From positions 4,154,001-4,218,000 of the forward strand of contig NZ_CP047173.1 in assembly GCF_009834185.1 (NCBI RefSeq): a stretch of DNA of 64,000 bases. Reading direction: 5' to 3'. Positions 25,403 through 34,600 of this stretch are shown piece by piece. The stretch is from Rathayibacter sp. VKM Ac-2760 (lineage in GTDB: Bacteria; Actinomycetota; Actinomycetes; Actinomycetales; Microbacteriaceae). Under the pieces are notes generated by a model. It saw only the letters and a list, made by a program, of their open reading frames with translations. It made no database searches and was not told the origin of the DNA. Positions within the stretch are counted from its first letter, which is position 1. Each line of letters opens with the position of its first letter. Position numbers and translations under genes: made by a program.

Positions 25403-25425
25403 TTGTTTCACTTTTGGTGAAACAA
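25403..25425. promoter_or_regulatory. Perfect 9-bp inverted repeat, probable AbiEi autoregulatory operator
   Basis: Arms TTGTTTCAC (25403-25411) and GTGAAACAA (25417-25425) are separated by TTTTG. The site lies 7 bases before ATG 25433 and is AT-rich in a GC-rich genome. AbiEi antitoxins are known to bind inverted repeats in their own promoter through a winged helix, so this is the natural operator. Confidence 0.7.
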
Positions 25426-25432
25426 TTGTCCC

Positions 25433-26251
25433 ATGACGACCGCAGCAGCTCTGAGCGCCCTTGCTGCCGTGTCCGCCGGGCAGTGGAGCCTGCTGACCAC
25501 CGCTCAGGCGGCAGCAGCCGGGGTGAGCCGCGTGCAGCTCACCCGCCTCACGCAGCAGAGCCATCTCGAGCGGCTCGTCCACGGTGTGTACCGGAACGCA
25601 GGAAGTGCGCCCGGAGAGTTCGACGACCTCCGCGCCGCGTGGCTCAGCACCGACCCGACGCGCACCGCGGCCGAGCGGATCGCCTCTCGTCATCCCGGAG
25701 CCGTGGTCGCAGGGAGCACCGCGGCGTTCCTCCACGGGTTCGGGGATCTGCAACCCGACCCGTTCGAGTTCGCGACGCCCTCCCGCCGGCAGTCCCAGCG
25801 CCTCGACATCCGTTATCGGCACCGCCGGCTGACCCCTGACGAGGTGACCGTGCGCGCAGGGCTGCCGGTGACGACCATCGAACGCACTGTCGCCGATCTC
25901 CTCAGCGACCGCGAGGACGTCAGCCTGGTCGCGGGCGTTCTGGCCGATGCCGTCCGGCGCTCCGCGGTCGACCTCGCGCTCCTCACGACGCTCCTCGGCC
26001 CCCTCGCCGCCCGCCACGGCCACCCGAAGAACGACGGTCCGAGCCTGCTCGAGCGTCTCCTCGAGCTGGGAGGCGTCGACGCCGCCAGCCAGATCCGTCG
26101 CCTGAGCCGGAGTCCGGCGTGGCGAGAGAGCACTTTCGTGGTGGAGCTCCAGCAGACGGTCTCGACCCTGCGACAGGTCGAGGCGATCGACGCGCGGGAC
26201 AGGCTGCAAAAGGACGTGGCGGCGGAGGAGGAGGCGCTCAGCGGGTCCTGA
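25433..26251 (+). CDS. AbiEi-type antitoxin-domain protein, orphan, with exporter-derived tail
   Basis: The product has 272 residues. The N-terminal winged-helix AbiEi region is seen in LLTTAQAAAAGVSRVQLTRLTQQSHLERLVHGVYRN. It is followed by the family's VVAGSTAAFLHGFGDLQ and VRAGLPVTTIERTVADLL. In type IV systems AbiEi is the antitoxin and repressor for the nucleotidyltransferase toxin AbiEii; no AbiEii gene is next to it here. The last 15 residues (LQKDVAAEEEALSGS) copy the C-terminus of the exporter upstream, so the end of this protein is chimeric. A perfect AT-rich palindrome precedes the start and fits autorepression. It may act as a stand-alone regulator. Confidence 0.82.
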   Translation: MTTAAALSALAAVSAGQWSLLTTAQAAAAGVSRVQLTRLTQQSHLERLVHGVYRNAGSAPGEFDDLRAAWLSTDPTRTAAERIASRHPGAVVAGSTAAFLHGFGDLQPDPFEFATPSRRQSQRLDIRYRHRRLTPDEVTVRAGLPVTTIERTVADLLSDREDVSLVAGVLADAVRRSAVDLALLTTLLGPLAARHGHPKNDGPSLLERLLELGGVDAASQIRRLSRSPAWRESTFVVELQQTVSTLRQVEAIDARDRLQKDVAAEEEALSGS

Positions 26252-26253
26252 GC
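26204..26253 (+). repeat. Direct repeat, right copy (AbiEi gene 3' end)
   Basis: Second copy of the exporter 3' end (see 25286-25338). It supplies the last 15 codons and stop of the AbiEi-family gene. This arrangement is expected if a segment was inserted next to, or duplicated with, the exporter terminus. Confidence 0.8.
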
Positions 26254-26276
26254 GCTCCGTCCTACTCCGCCGCGGC

Positions 26277-27500
26277 TCAGAACAGGCGGACCGCGTCCTC
26301 CGGCTCGTCCAGACCGCGGACCAGCGCCGGGATCCGCTTCTTGAAGGCGAAGAACCCGCGCGACGCCGAGGGCCAGGCGGTGCCGTCCCAGCGGCGGCGC
26401 ACGGTGACGAGCGCGATGCCCTCCTGAGCGAGGGCGGAGCGGAGCGCGTCCAGCCGCTCCTGCACGGGGCCGACCGGCGCGTACGGGACCACGACGGTGT
26501 CGAGCCGCTCGGACGCCGCCCAGTCGACGACCGTCGCGGGGAGCGCGTCGGCCAGCACTCGCGCCAGCCGGCCGCCCTTGTCCGGCGTGTGCTCGGCGGC
26601 ATCGGCGATCGCCGCGGCGGTGAAGGCGTGCACCACCTCGGAGACCGCGAACGGCGAGCGCTCCGCCGGGTCGGCGAAGACCGCGGTGGCGATCAGCCGC
26701 TCCGCCAGTCCGGGCTGCTCGGCGAGCAGGCTCGCCGCGTCGAGGTCCTCCTCGTGCAGCAGGAGGCCGGGGCGGGTGCCGATCGTGCCGTCGACGTCGT
26801 CCGACTCGATGGCCGTCCGGGGCGGGAAGTGCTCCTCCATCAGCGCGGGCGCCGAGGTGGCGAGGCCCTGCGGCGAGAAGCGGCCCTCGGTGTACTTGGC
26901 GATGTTGGAGGCGGTCGCGAGGTAGGTCTTGCCCGGCGTCTGCAGGCCGGCGACCCAGCGCCAGGACAGGGTGTTGGAGGCGGCGTCGCCGTCGAGCAGG
27001 TGCCGGTAGAAGAAGTCGGCGCCGAGTTGCCAGGGCAGGCCGAGGGTGAAGATCCAGATGCTCGCGAACCACATGCGCACGTGATTGTGCAGGTAGCCGG
27101 TCTCGACGAGCTCGCTCACCCAGGCGTCCATCGCGTCGATGCCGCTGCGGCCGCCGATCGCGTCGTCGTAGCCCGTCGGGAGGTGGCCCTCGACGTCGCT
27201 CACCTCGCGGCGGTAGCGGCGCCACACCTCGGGGTTCTGCTCGAGCCAGCCCTTCCAGTAGGTGCGCCAGAACACCTCCTGGACGAACTTCTCCGCGGCC
27301 GTGAGCTTGTGGCGCGCGAGGACCGCGGCGACGACCTCCCGCTCGGTGACGAGCCCGTGGCGGAGGTACGGGGAGAGCCCGGAGACGTTGTTCCGGGACG
27401 GCCCTTCGTCGTGATTGCGGGTGCGCGCGTAGGCGGAGCCGGCCCGCTCGACGAAGTCGTCGAGCGCCTCGAGACCGGCGGCTCTGGTCGGGATGAACAT
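26277..27500 (-). CDS. Photolyase/cryptochrome-like FAD-binding protein lacking the antenna domain
   Basis: The product has 407 residues. FAD-binding features of the photolyase family are clear: SRNNVSGLSPYLRHG, EVFWRTYWKGW, YLHNHVRMWFASIWIF and LLDGDAASNTLSWRWVAGLQT. The usual N-terminal alpha/beta antenna domain of about 130-200 residues is absent; the protein starts directly with MFIPTRAAGLEAL. A C-terminal region of about 100 residues (DTVVVPYAPVGPVQERLDALRSAL...ITLV-like strands) looks like a small alpha/beta domain and could be a displaced antenna-like fold. It may repair UV lesions or sense blue light; neither can be shown here. ATG 27500 is divergent from the next gene across 78 bp. 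Confidence 0.85.
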   Translation of the reverse strand: MFIPTRAAGLEALDDFVERAGSAYARTRNHDEGPSRNNVSGLSPYLRHGLVTEREVVAAVLARHKLTAAEKFVQEVFWRTYWKGWLEQNPEVWRRYRREVSDVEGHLPTGYDDAIGGRSGIDAMDAWVSELVETGYLHNHVRMWFASIWIFTLGLPWQLGADFFYRHLLDGDAASNTLSWRWVAGLQTPGKTYLATASNIAKYTEGRFSPQGLATSAPALMEEHFPPRTAIESDDVDGTIGTRPGLLLHEEDLDAASLLAEQPGLAERLIATAVFADPAERSPFAVSEVVHAFTAAAIADAAEHTPDKGGRLARVLADALPATVVDWAASERLDTVVVPYAPVGPVQERLDALRSALAQEGIALVTVRRRWDGTAWPSASRGFFAFKKRIPALVRGLDEPEDAVRLF

Positions 27501-27578
27501 CCCGCCATCATGCGTCGCGCTCCGGGGCGGGGGCTGACAGCGGCGGGCCGGCTCTCGACCGTCGGCCATGCTGAGGAC

Positions 27579-27986
27579 ATGGCGAGTGTCGCGGAGTGGC
27601 CGACCGGCGAGTGGGTCGTCGATCCGGTGACGCAGGTCGAGTGGCCGGTGCCGGAGGGGATCGAGCCCGAGCGGGTCGTCGAGCACGCGCGCCGCGCCGA
27701 CGCGGGCGAGCTCGTCGACCTCCGCTTCTTCCTCGCGGCCGGGCACGACCGAGCACTCTGGGACGACGAGGGTCCCCAGGAGCCGAGCCGCTTCGGGTTG
27801 TCCGCTCCGCTCACCGCCGACCTCCGGGCGTGGACCGAGGTCTGGCTCACGCACTGCGACGTCTTCGACGGCTGGGACGGGCGCGTGGACTCCGAGGAGT
27901 GGCTTCGCGAGGGCGCGCGGCTGGCCCGCCGACTCCAGCGCGAGGTCTACGACGTGGCACGCGTGCTGTCCTCGTACGGGCCCTGA
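27579..27986 (+). CDS. Small acidic protein of unknown function
   Basis: The product has 135 residues, is acidic and Trp-rich, with no signal peptide. It begins MASVAEWPTGEWVVDPVTQVEWPVPEG and contains LRAWTEVWLTHCDVFDGWDGRVDSEEWLREGARLARRLQREV, a helical end. Short cytoplasmic proteins of this pattern are common in Microbacteriaceae, but I know no function. TGAGGA lies just before ATG 27579. It is divergent from the photolyase-like gene, so the two may share a promoter region. The downstream LacI-type palindrome belongs to the next gene. Confidence 0.7.
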   Translation: MASVAEWPTGEWVVDPVTQVEWPVPEGIEPERVVEHARRADAGELVDLRFFLAAGHDRALWDDEGPQEPSRFGLSAPLTADLRAWTEVWLTHCDVFDGWDGRVDSEEWLREGARLARRLQREVYDVARVLSSYGP

Positions 27987-28047
27987 CGCGCGCCGCTCTG
28001 CCGCCCGCGGTGAGCCGGGTGCGCGGAATCCGACACCGGATCGTTAT

Positions 28048-28065
28048 CGAGAGAGCGCTCTCTCG
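28048..28065. promoter_or_regulatory. Perfect 18-bp LacI-family-type operator
   Basis: The palindrome CGAGAGAGCGCTCTCTCG has the central CG and GAGAGCGCTCTC core typical of LacI-family operators in actinobacterial sugar operons. It lies 72-89 bp upstream of the substrate-binding-protein start. No LacI gene is adjacent, so the regulator must act from elsewhere. Confidence 0.8.
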
Positions 28066-28136
28066 GCACGTACGCTGGGCAGGCAGCTGGGGGGGCTACT
28101 CCCCTCGTCGCACCGTCACTCAACGAGGAGAAACCC

Positions 28137-29477
28137 ATGCGGACATCCCTGCACCGTCGTCTCACCCTTCCGGTCGCCGTTCTCGCGGCCGCCGGACTCG
28201 CGCTCGCGGGCTGCTCCAGCAGCAGCGACCCGAACGACCCGAACGCCGGCGGCGGCGCGAGCTCCGGCGGCGCCGCGGGCGACGGCTCCGTCACCGTCTA
28301 CGGCACGATCAACGGCGACGAGGCGACCCTGCTCGAGCAGTCCTGGGCGGACTGGGAGAAGGAGTCGGGCATCGACATCAAGTACACGGGCGACAAGGGC
28401 TTCGAGCAGCAGATCGGCATCAAGGTGCAGGGCGGCGACGTTCCGGACCTCGCGATCTTCCCGCAGCCGGGACTGCTCGCCGACACGGTCGCCTCCGGGA
28501 AGGTGAAGGAGCTGCCCGAGGGCGCCCTCGCGAATGTGAAGCAGAACTGGTCGGAGGACTGGCAGAAGTACGGCCAGGTGGACGGCACGCAGTACGGCGC
28601 TCCGCTGATGGCGAGCGTCAAGGGCTACGTCTGGTACTCGCCGGCGAAGTTCGCGGAGTGGGGCGTCTCGGTCCCGACGACGTGGGACGAGATGAAGGCG
28701 CTCGGGAAGACCATCGCCGAGAAGTCGGGCGGGCCGTCCTGGTGCGCCGGCTTCGCCTCCGACGCCGCGTCGGGCTGGCCGGGCACGGACTGGATCGAGG
28801 ACGCCGTGCTCCGCGAGGCGGGGCCGGACGTCTATGACTCGTGGGTCGCGGGGGACACCCCGTTCACCGACCCGCAGATCAAGGCCGCCTTCGACTCGGT
28901 GGGCACGATCCTGCTCGACCCGACGCTCGTGAACGCGGGCTACGGCGACGTGTCGTCGATCAACTCGACGGCCTTCGGTGACGTCGCGCAGAACATCGCG
29001 AACGGCTCCTGCGCGCTGACCCACCAGGCGTCCTTCTTCGAGGGCTTCCTCACCGGGGCCGACGCGACCGTGGCGGAGGACGGCGACGTCTGGGCGTTCC
29101 TCACCCCGCCGATCGACGCGGACGACGACCAGGCCGTCACCGGCGGTGGCGAGTTCGTCGCCGCGTTCGCGGACGACGCGGACACCGCGAAGGTGCAGGA
29201 GTACCTGGCGAGCGCCGACTGGGCGAACAGCCGCGTGAAACTCGGCGGCGTCATCTCGGCGAACACCGGCCTCGACCCCGCGAACGCGAGCAGCGACCTG
29301 CTGCGCAGCTCCATCTCGATCCTGCAGGACCCGGGCACCACGTTCCGCTTCGACGCGTCCGACCTGATGCCCAAGGCCGTCGGCTCCGACAGCTTCTTCA
29401 AGGGCATCGTCGACTGGATCGACGGCTCGAGCACCGACCAGGTCCTCGACACCATCCAGGCGGGTTACACCTCGTAG
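28137..29477 (+). CDS. Sugar ABC transporter substrate-binding lipoprotein (family 1), orphan
   Basis: The product has 446 residues. A lipoprotein signal peptide (MRTSLHRRLTLPVAVLAAAGLALAGC, lipobox LAGC) is followed by a Ser/Gly/Asn linker. The mature family-1 solute-binding fold has SVTVYGTINGDEATLLEQSW, WYSPAKFAEWGVSVPTTWDEM and GGEFVAAFADDADTAKVQEYL. It resembles alpha-glucoside-type (AglE/ThuE-like) receptors. The usual permease and ATPase genes do not follow; instead a palindromic repeat and a MerR gene come next. It must share a distant transporter or be a leftover of a lost operon. AACGAGGAG lies 8 bases before ATG 28137. Expression is probably controlled by the 18-bp LacI-type palindrome upstream. 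Confidence 0.87.
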   Translation: MRTSLHRRLTLPVAVLAAAGLALAGCSSSSDPNDPNAGGGASSGGAAGDGSVTVYGTINGDEATLLEQSWADWEKESGIDIKYTGDKGFEQQIGIKVQGGDVPDLAIFPQPGLLADTVASGKVKELPEGALANVKQNWSEDWQKYGQVDGTQYGAPLMASVKGYVWYSPAKFAEWGVSVPTTWDEMKALGKTIAEKSGGPSWCAGFASDAASGWPGTDWIEDAVLREAGPDVYDSWVAGDTPFTDPQIKAAFDSVGTILLDPTLVNAGYGDVSSINSTAFGDVAQNIANGSCALTHQASFFEGFLTGADATVAEDGDVWAFLTPPIDADDDQAVTGGGEFVAAFADDADTAKVQEYLASADWANSRVKLGGVISANTGLDPANASSDLLRSSISILQDPGTTFRFDASDLMPKAVGSDSFFKGIVDWIDGSSTDQVLDTIQAGYTS

Positions 29478-29496
29478 GGCGCGGCGGGCTCCTGCC

Positions 29497-29593
29497 TGCT
29501 GATCGAGTAGCCCGCGGAGCGGGCGTATCGAGATCCACCGTCCCCGGACACGTGGGTCTCGATACGCCGCCTCCGGCGGCTACTCGACCAGCA
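29497..29593. repeat. Palindromic intergenic repeat, complete copy 1
   Basis: A 97-bp element made of two facing half-units. The left reads TGCTGATCGAGTAG...GTATCGAGATCCACC and the right GTGGGTCTCGATACG...CTACTCGACCAGCA. Each half contains its own small hairpin (CCCGCGGAGCGGG; CCGCCTCCGGCGG). The whole can fold into a long stem. A mini inverted repeat TGCTGATCGACCAGCA follows at about 29618-29633. The element lies 20 bp after the stop of the binding-protein gene. Confidence 0.85.
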
Positions 29594-29705
29594 AGCTCCG
29601 CAGAGGTCCCCGAGACCTGCTGATCGACCAGCAAACGGCTTGCTCCTGCCGCAGCGTCATGTGGTCTGCTCGAAGCACTCCCCGTTCCGCTTCGAGAGGT
29701 CCGCC

Positions 29706-30596
29706 GTGCACCCGTTCCCGACCCCGCCCCGAGAGGTCCTGATCGGCGACGCCGCGGCGTTCGTCGGCACCACTCCCCGGGCGATCCGGCACTACCACCA
29801 GATCGGACTGCTCCCCGAGCGCGAGCGGGGCGGGGACGGCCGCCGCCGATACGGCTCCGACGAGATCATCCGGCTGCTCTGGATCCGCCGGATGGCCGAC
29901 GCGGGGATCGCCCTGGACGATGTGCGCGACGCCTTCGACGGCGCCGCACCGGGCGCCGCGGAGGGCGAGGACGAGGTCGCGGACGTCCTCGCTCGGCTGG
30001 AGGAGACCCTCGCCGCGCAGGAGGCCGAGCTGCAGCGGCAGCGAGCCTCGGTGCAGCGCATGCGCACCCTCGGCAGCCGGCTGGGCCTGCTCGACGACCT
30101 CGTCTCCGGCCGCCTCGAGGGGGCGCCCGACGGGTCGCTGCGCCAGGACGACCTGGACGTCCTCCTGGTCACCGAGCGGATCTTCGGCCCCCTCGGCGCC
30201 GCGGTGCAGGCCGGCCGCTTCGTCGCCCTGGCCGCCGATCCGGCACTCCGGGCGGAGTCGGACCGCGTCGACGCCGCCGAGGAGGCGCTGGACGACTCGG
30301 TCGCCGTCGACGATCCCCGGGTGGCGCAGGTCGCGGCCGAGCGGCACGCCTTCGAGACCGCGCTGATGCGCGCCATCGAGGAGTCCGGTCAGCAGGCGGA
30401 GGACGACGCCCTCTTCGACGCCTGGGACGAGCGGCACCCTGTCGAGAGCGCCGGGGCTCCCGTCGCCTCCGTCGATCCGCGCGCCAGGAGCGCGGCGGAC
30501 GTCATCCGGATGATGCCCTACGACTTCTCGCCGGCCCGCCTGCGCTGCATGGAGCTCGCGGTGCGGCTCGGCGCGGAGGAGTCGCCGGGGTCCTGA
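29706..30596 (+). CDS. MerR-family transcriptional regulator
   Basis: The product has 296 residues. The N-terminal winged helix-turn-helix is classic MerR: VLIGDAAAFVGTTPRAIRHYHQIGLLPE then GRRRYGSDEIIRLLWIRRMADAGIALDDVRD. A coiled-coil region (LARLEETLAAQEAELQRQRASVQRMRTL) provides the dimer helix. The C-terminal 150 residues are helical and have no cysteine cluster, so a metal sensor is unlikely. They may bind a drug-like ligand or another signal. GAGAGG lies 6 bases before GTG 29706. In-frame upstream codons back to 29640 have no such signal. Targets are unknown; neighbours are the orphan sugar-binding protein and a convergent surface-protein gene. Confidence 0.87.
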   Translation: MHPFPTPPREVLIGDAAAFVGTTPRAIRHYHQIGLLPERERGGDGRRRYGSDEIIRLLWIRRMADAGIALDDVRDAFDGAAPGAAEGEDEVADVLARLEETLAAQEAELQRQRASVQRMRTLGSRLGLLDDLVSGRLEGAPDGSLRQDDLDVLLVTERIFGPLGAAVQAGRFVALAADPALRAESDRVDAAEEALDDSVAVDDPRVAQVAAERHAFETALMRAIEESGQQAEDDALFDAWDERHPVESAGAPVASVDPRARSAADVIRMMPYDFSPARLRCMELAVRLGAEESPGS

Positions 30597-30637
30597 TCCG
30601 CGGGCCGATCGAGGAGACCGCGCGGCGGGCTCCTGCC

Positions 30638-30734
30638 TGCTGATCGAGTAGCCCGCGCAGCGGGCGTATCGAGATCCACCGCCCCCGGCACGGCGGGTCT
30701 CGATACGCCGCCGGAGGCGGCTACTCGACCAGCA
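30638..30734. repeat. Palindromic intergenic repeat, complete copy 2
   Basis: Nearly identical to 29497-29593, including a shared left flank (gcggcgggctcctgcc). It lies between two converging genes, just after the MerR gene, and may serve as a bidirectional terminator. Confidence 0.85.
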
Positions 30735-30761
30735 TGCGGGTGCGGTTCTCGGCCGCTGGGG

Positions 30762-31397
30762 TCACTCGAAGAGGGAGAGGGTGAGCGTGGAGCTGTAGTC
30801 GCCCGCGTCGACGGTGGTGGGGGTCTTGAGGGTCAGGGCCGCGTTGGCGGTCCAGGAGCCTTCCTCGGCGATGCCGGCGGAGTCGTTGGTGAGGGCGAGG
30901 AGCTCCTGGTCGACGAGGCCGACGGCGTCCTCGCCGCCGTCGATGGCGGGGTCGACGACGTCGCCCTCGGCGACGAGGCCGGAGTCGCCGCCGTCGAGGA
31001 GGTTCGGGGCCCAGCCGAGGTTCTCGGCGCCGATCGTGTCTCCGGTGGTGGAGGTGAAGTCGGTGGAGGTGCCCAGGACGTACCAGCCGGCGTCGGCGGG
31101 GATGTCGGCGGGGTCGCGGGTGTCGGTGACGGTCACGGTGGGGAGGGTGCCGGTGAACCGGCGGGCGACGCCGTCGGAGCCGTTCTCGGTGAGCGCGGTG
31201 GAGTCGCTCGCGACGGTCATCGAGAGCGAGCCGGGCGTGGTGAGCGGGGCGATCTGGACGTTGACGTCGACGTCGTCGGTGCCCTGCTGCTCGTCGGCGA
31301 ACGCGGTCCCGGCGACGCCGAGCAGGAGCAGGCCCCCGGCGATGCCGGCGGCGCCGCGGGTGAGGAGGGGGTGGATCCGGGTGGAGCGGGTGGTCAT
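30762..31397 (-). CDS. Secreted WxL-like surface protein
   Basis: The product has 211 residues. A Sec signal peptide (MTTRSTRIHPLLTRGAAGIAGGLLLLGVAGTAFA, cleavage before DEQQG) leads to a beta-rich domain. It starts VDVNVQIAPLTTPGSLSMTV and ends DAGDYSSTLTLSLFE, a C-terminal pattern seen in WxL-like cell-wall-binding proteins of Gram-positive bacteria. The canonical WxL tryptophans are not clearly both present; GWAPN and SWTANA are candidates. No LPxTG anchor is found. Upstream GGAGAAC fits ATG 31397. Such proteins are thought to attach noncovalently to peptidoglycan. It is divergent from the large secreted glycosidase, hinting at linked expression. Confidence 0.7.
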   Translation of the reverse strand: MTTRSTRIHPLLTRGAAGIAGGLLLLGVAGTAFADEQQGTDDVDVNVQIAPLTTPGSLSMTVASDSTALTENGSDGVARRFTGTLPTVTVTDTRDPADIPADAGWYVLGTSTDFTSTTGDTIGAENLGWAPNLLDGGDSGLVAEGDVVDPAIDGGEDAVGLVDQELLALTNDSAGIAEEGSWTANAALTLKTPTTVDAGDYSSTLTLSLFE

Positions 31398-31465
31398 GGC
31401 GGGGGTTCTCCGTTCTCCGGTCGGCTTCGTCGCCGACTCGTCGTCGCGCGTCCCGCTCCTCCCAT

Positions 31466-31483
31466 TCGATCATTATCGATCAT
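31466..31483. promoter_or_regulatory. TCGATCAT direct repeat in a divergent promoter
   Basis: The octamer TCGATCAT occurs twice, at 31466-31473 and 31476-31483, with TA between them, in the 288-bp gap between the WxL-like and GH59-like genes. The same octamer occurs once at 49590-49597 in the divergent promoter of the uronate locus. The site could be a shared operator or coincidence. Confidence 0.35.
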
Positions 31484-31685
31484 CAAGGAAGAGCGTTCCG
31501 CGCTGCCGAGCAGACTATCCCGTGGTCGCGCCGCAAGGAAAGACCCTGCTCGCGCGCCGCTTCGAGCCGTTGCGCCCGCGAAACCGCTCGGATACGGTGA
31601 CCACAGCGATCGCTCTCCTCATGTTCTAAAATGATCGGAGTTGGCGGATCGCTCATCCCATTCGACTCGACGACGAGGCGCACTC

Positions 31686-34600
31686 ATGCTCAACCGCTCT
31701 CCCCGGCACGCTCGAGGCTCGCAGCCCGAGCCCCCCTCGCACAGCAGGCCGCACCGCAGGAAGGAGGGGAGGGGACGGGCCCTCGTCGCGGCGACCGCCC
31801 TCGGAGCCCTGCTCGCCACGGGGCTCGCTCAGGTGCCGGCCGCCCAGGCGGCGCCCTCCGACGTGCAGGCCGTGACGATCACGGCGGCCGACGTGGCTGC
31901 CGCGGCGGAGAGCGTCAACGCGCTGACCTTCAAGGGCTTCGGCATCCTCTCCGCGAACTCGACGAGCGCGCTGCTGCTCGACTACAAGTCGCAGCACCCC
32001 GAGCAGTACTGGGAGCTGATCGAGACGCTCTTCGGCGGCGAGCACCCGATCATGACCACCATCAAGATCGAGATGGGCAACGACCGCAACACCTCGACCG
32101 GGCCGAACGTCGCGACGATGCGCTCGCGCGACGAGTACCCGAACGTGCAGCGCGAGCCGGGCTTCCAGCTGGCGGCGGACGCGCAGAAGGTCGCCGAGGG
32201 CGACGTGCACGTCAGCATCCTGCGCTGGAGCCGCCCCACCTGGGTGACCAGCGACGAGGACCAGTACGTCTGGTTCAAGAACACCGTCCTGGCGGCGGAG
32301 CGCGAGTACGGGATCATGGTCGACTCGATCAACCCGGACACCAACGAGACCACGAGCCCGAACGCCGCGCTCTACAAGAAGTTCTCGACCTGGCTGCGGA
32401 CGGACACCAAGGGCTACGAGGGCGCGAGCGCTCAGGACCCGAACAACGGCTTCGCCTCGGCGGACGAGGGCGAGCGCTACCGCGCGATCCGCACGGTCGC
32501 GGCGGACACGGTCGGCACTCCCCCGACCTCCTTCGGCGACCAGCTGAACTCGACCACCGACCCGTCGCTCCGCGACGCCGTCGACGTCGTCGGCTTCCAC
32601 TACGCTACGGCGGACGACGCGAACGGCAACCTGAAGAAGTTCGCGCAGACCTACGACAAGGAGATCTGGAACTCCGAGGGCCAGGCGACCTTCTCCAACT
32701 CCGCGGACCGCCCGAACAACACCAACCCCGACGGCCAGGGCGGCACCGGGACGGAGTTCGGCGGCACCAACAGCGCGCTCGAGATGAGCAACTGGGTCAC
32801 CTCCGGCTTCGCGAAGTCGCTGCGGACCCTCAACATCTTCCAGCCGGCGATCGGCTCGTTCTACGACGGCTTCCAGTACTCCTCGAAGGAGCTGGTCAGC
32901 GCCCGCGACCCGTGGTCGGGCTGGCTGTACTACGACGGCGGCCTGGCCGCGGTCGAGCAGTACACGCAGTTCGCGACCCTCGGCTGGGAGAACGAGGACA
33001 ACACGGCCGGCATCTGGCGCGGCATCCCGCAGGCCTCCGGCAGCGCGCTCGGCGGCGGCAACCCGCCCAGCGGCGCCTCGACCGGCGCGGTGTCGTACAC
33101 GACGCTCGCCGCTCCCGACGGCTCCGACTTCTCGACCGTGATCGTCAACGACAGCCCGTTCGAGAAGACCTACGCGCTCTCGGCGAAGGACCTCGACCTG
33201 GGCGCCGACCGCACGATGGAGGTCTGGGAGACCCGCGCGGCCGACGCCGGCGAGGCCTACGACGCGAACTACGTCGTGCCCGTGTCGGAGCTGTCCGCCG
33301 TGGACGGCGTGTACACGGTGACGGTGAAGCCCTGGTCGACGGCGACCGCGACCACGCTCGACCACGCGGCGAGCGCGGGCGGTGTCCTCACCCCGCGCGA
33401 GGGCTACGGCTCGACCCTGCCGACCTCGCCCGAGTACACCGACGCCGACGGCGGCCGCGACGTGCTCGACACCGACGCGAGCGGCGACGTCAACGGCGTC
33501 ACCACCGACTCCGTCCTCTATGCGGACGACTTCGACTACGCCGAGGCGGCGGACATCCGCTCCTACGACCCGGCGACCGGCGCGCTGAGCGACTCCGGCG
33601 AGTCCTTCCTCGACAGCCGCGGCGCGAAGGCGAAGCCCGCCGGCACCCCCGCGGTGCAGCCGGAGGACGACGGCGCGATCCCGCGCTACACGAACGACAC
33701 CAACGGCGCCTTCGAGTCCGTGGCCACCGCCGACGCGGCGCGCGACCGCGTGCTGCGCCAGCAGGTCGGCCCGGGCATGAACGGCTCGGCCTGGAACAGC
33801 GGCGACCCGAAGACGACCATCGGCGACTACCGCTGGGCGAACTACCGCGCCTCGGTCGACGTGCTCTTCGAGAACGGCGGCGCCCCGTACGCGACCCTCG
33901 GCGCCCGGGAGCAGGGCGGGACGGCCAACGGCCAGAACGTCTCCGCGGCCGAGCTGCGGGTCGACGCGACGGGCGCCTGGAGTCTGCTGCGCTACGGCAC
34001 CTCCGTCGCCTCCGGCACCGCCTCCGCGACCCCCGGCACGGCGTTCCGCACCGGCACGGGAGTGTGGAACCGGGTCGCCGTGCAGGTGGCGGGCGACCGC
34101 TACACCGCGTACCTCAACGGCGTGCAGGTCGCCGCGTACACCGACCCGGCGCCGCAGGCCGCGGGGCGCGTGCAGCTCGGCTCGGCCTTCACCTTCACGC
34201 AGTTCGACGACCTCGTCGTCGAGCAGGTGCCCGGCTTCACTCCCTACTACTCCACTGTCGTCGACGGCATGCACCAGACCAGCTGGAGCGACGGCAGCAC
34301 GCCGATCCTCGAGTTCGACGAGCAGTGGACGCACGTCAACGGCCAGGGCATGTTCGAGTGGCAGCGCACGGCGTCGAAGAGCACCGGGAAGGGCGCGGCG
34401 CTGACCTACTCCTTCACCGGGACCGGACTCGACGTCCTCGGCAGCAACACGGGGGCGGCGACGCTGAACGTCACCGTGGACGGCGTCCGGGTGGCGACGA
34501 ACGCGCCGACCTGGGCCGCGGGCAGCGAGCGCACGGCGTTCCAGCTCCGCGGTCTCGCGGACGGCGAGCACACCGTGGTGCTGGAGACGGCGAACGACGG

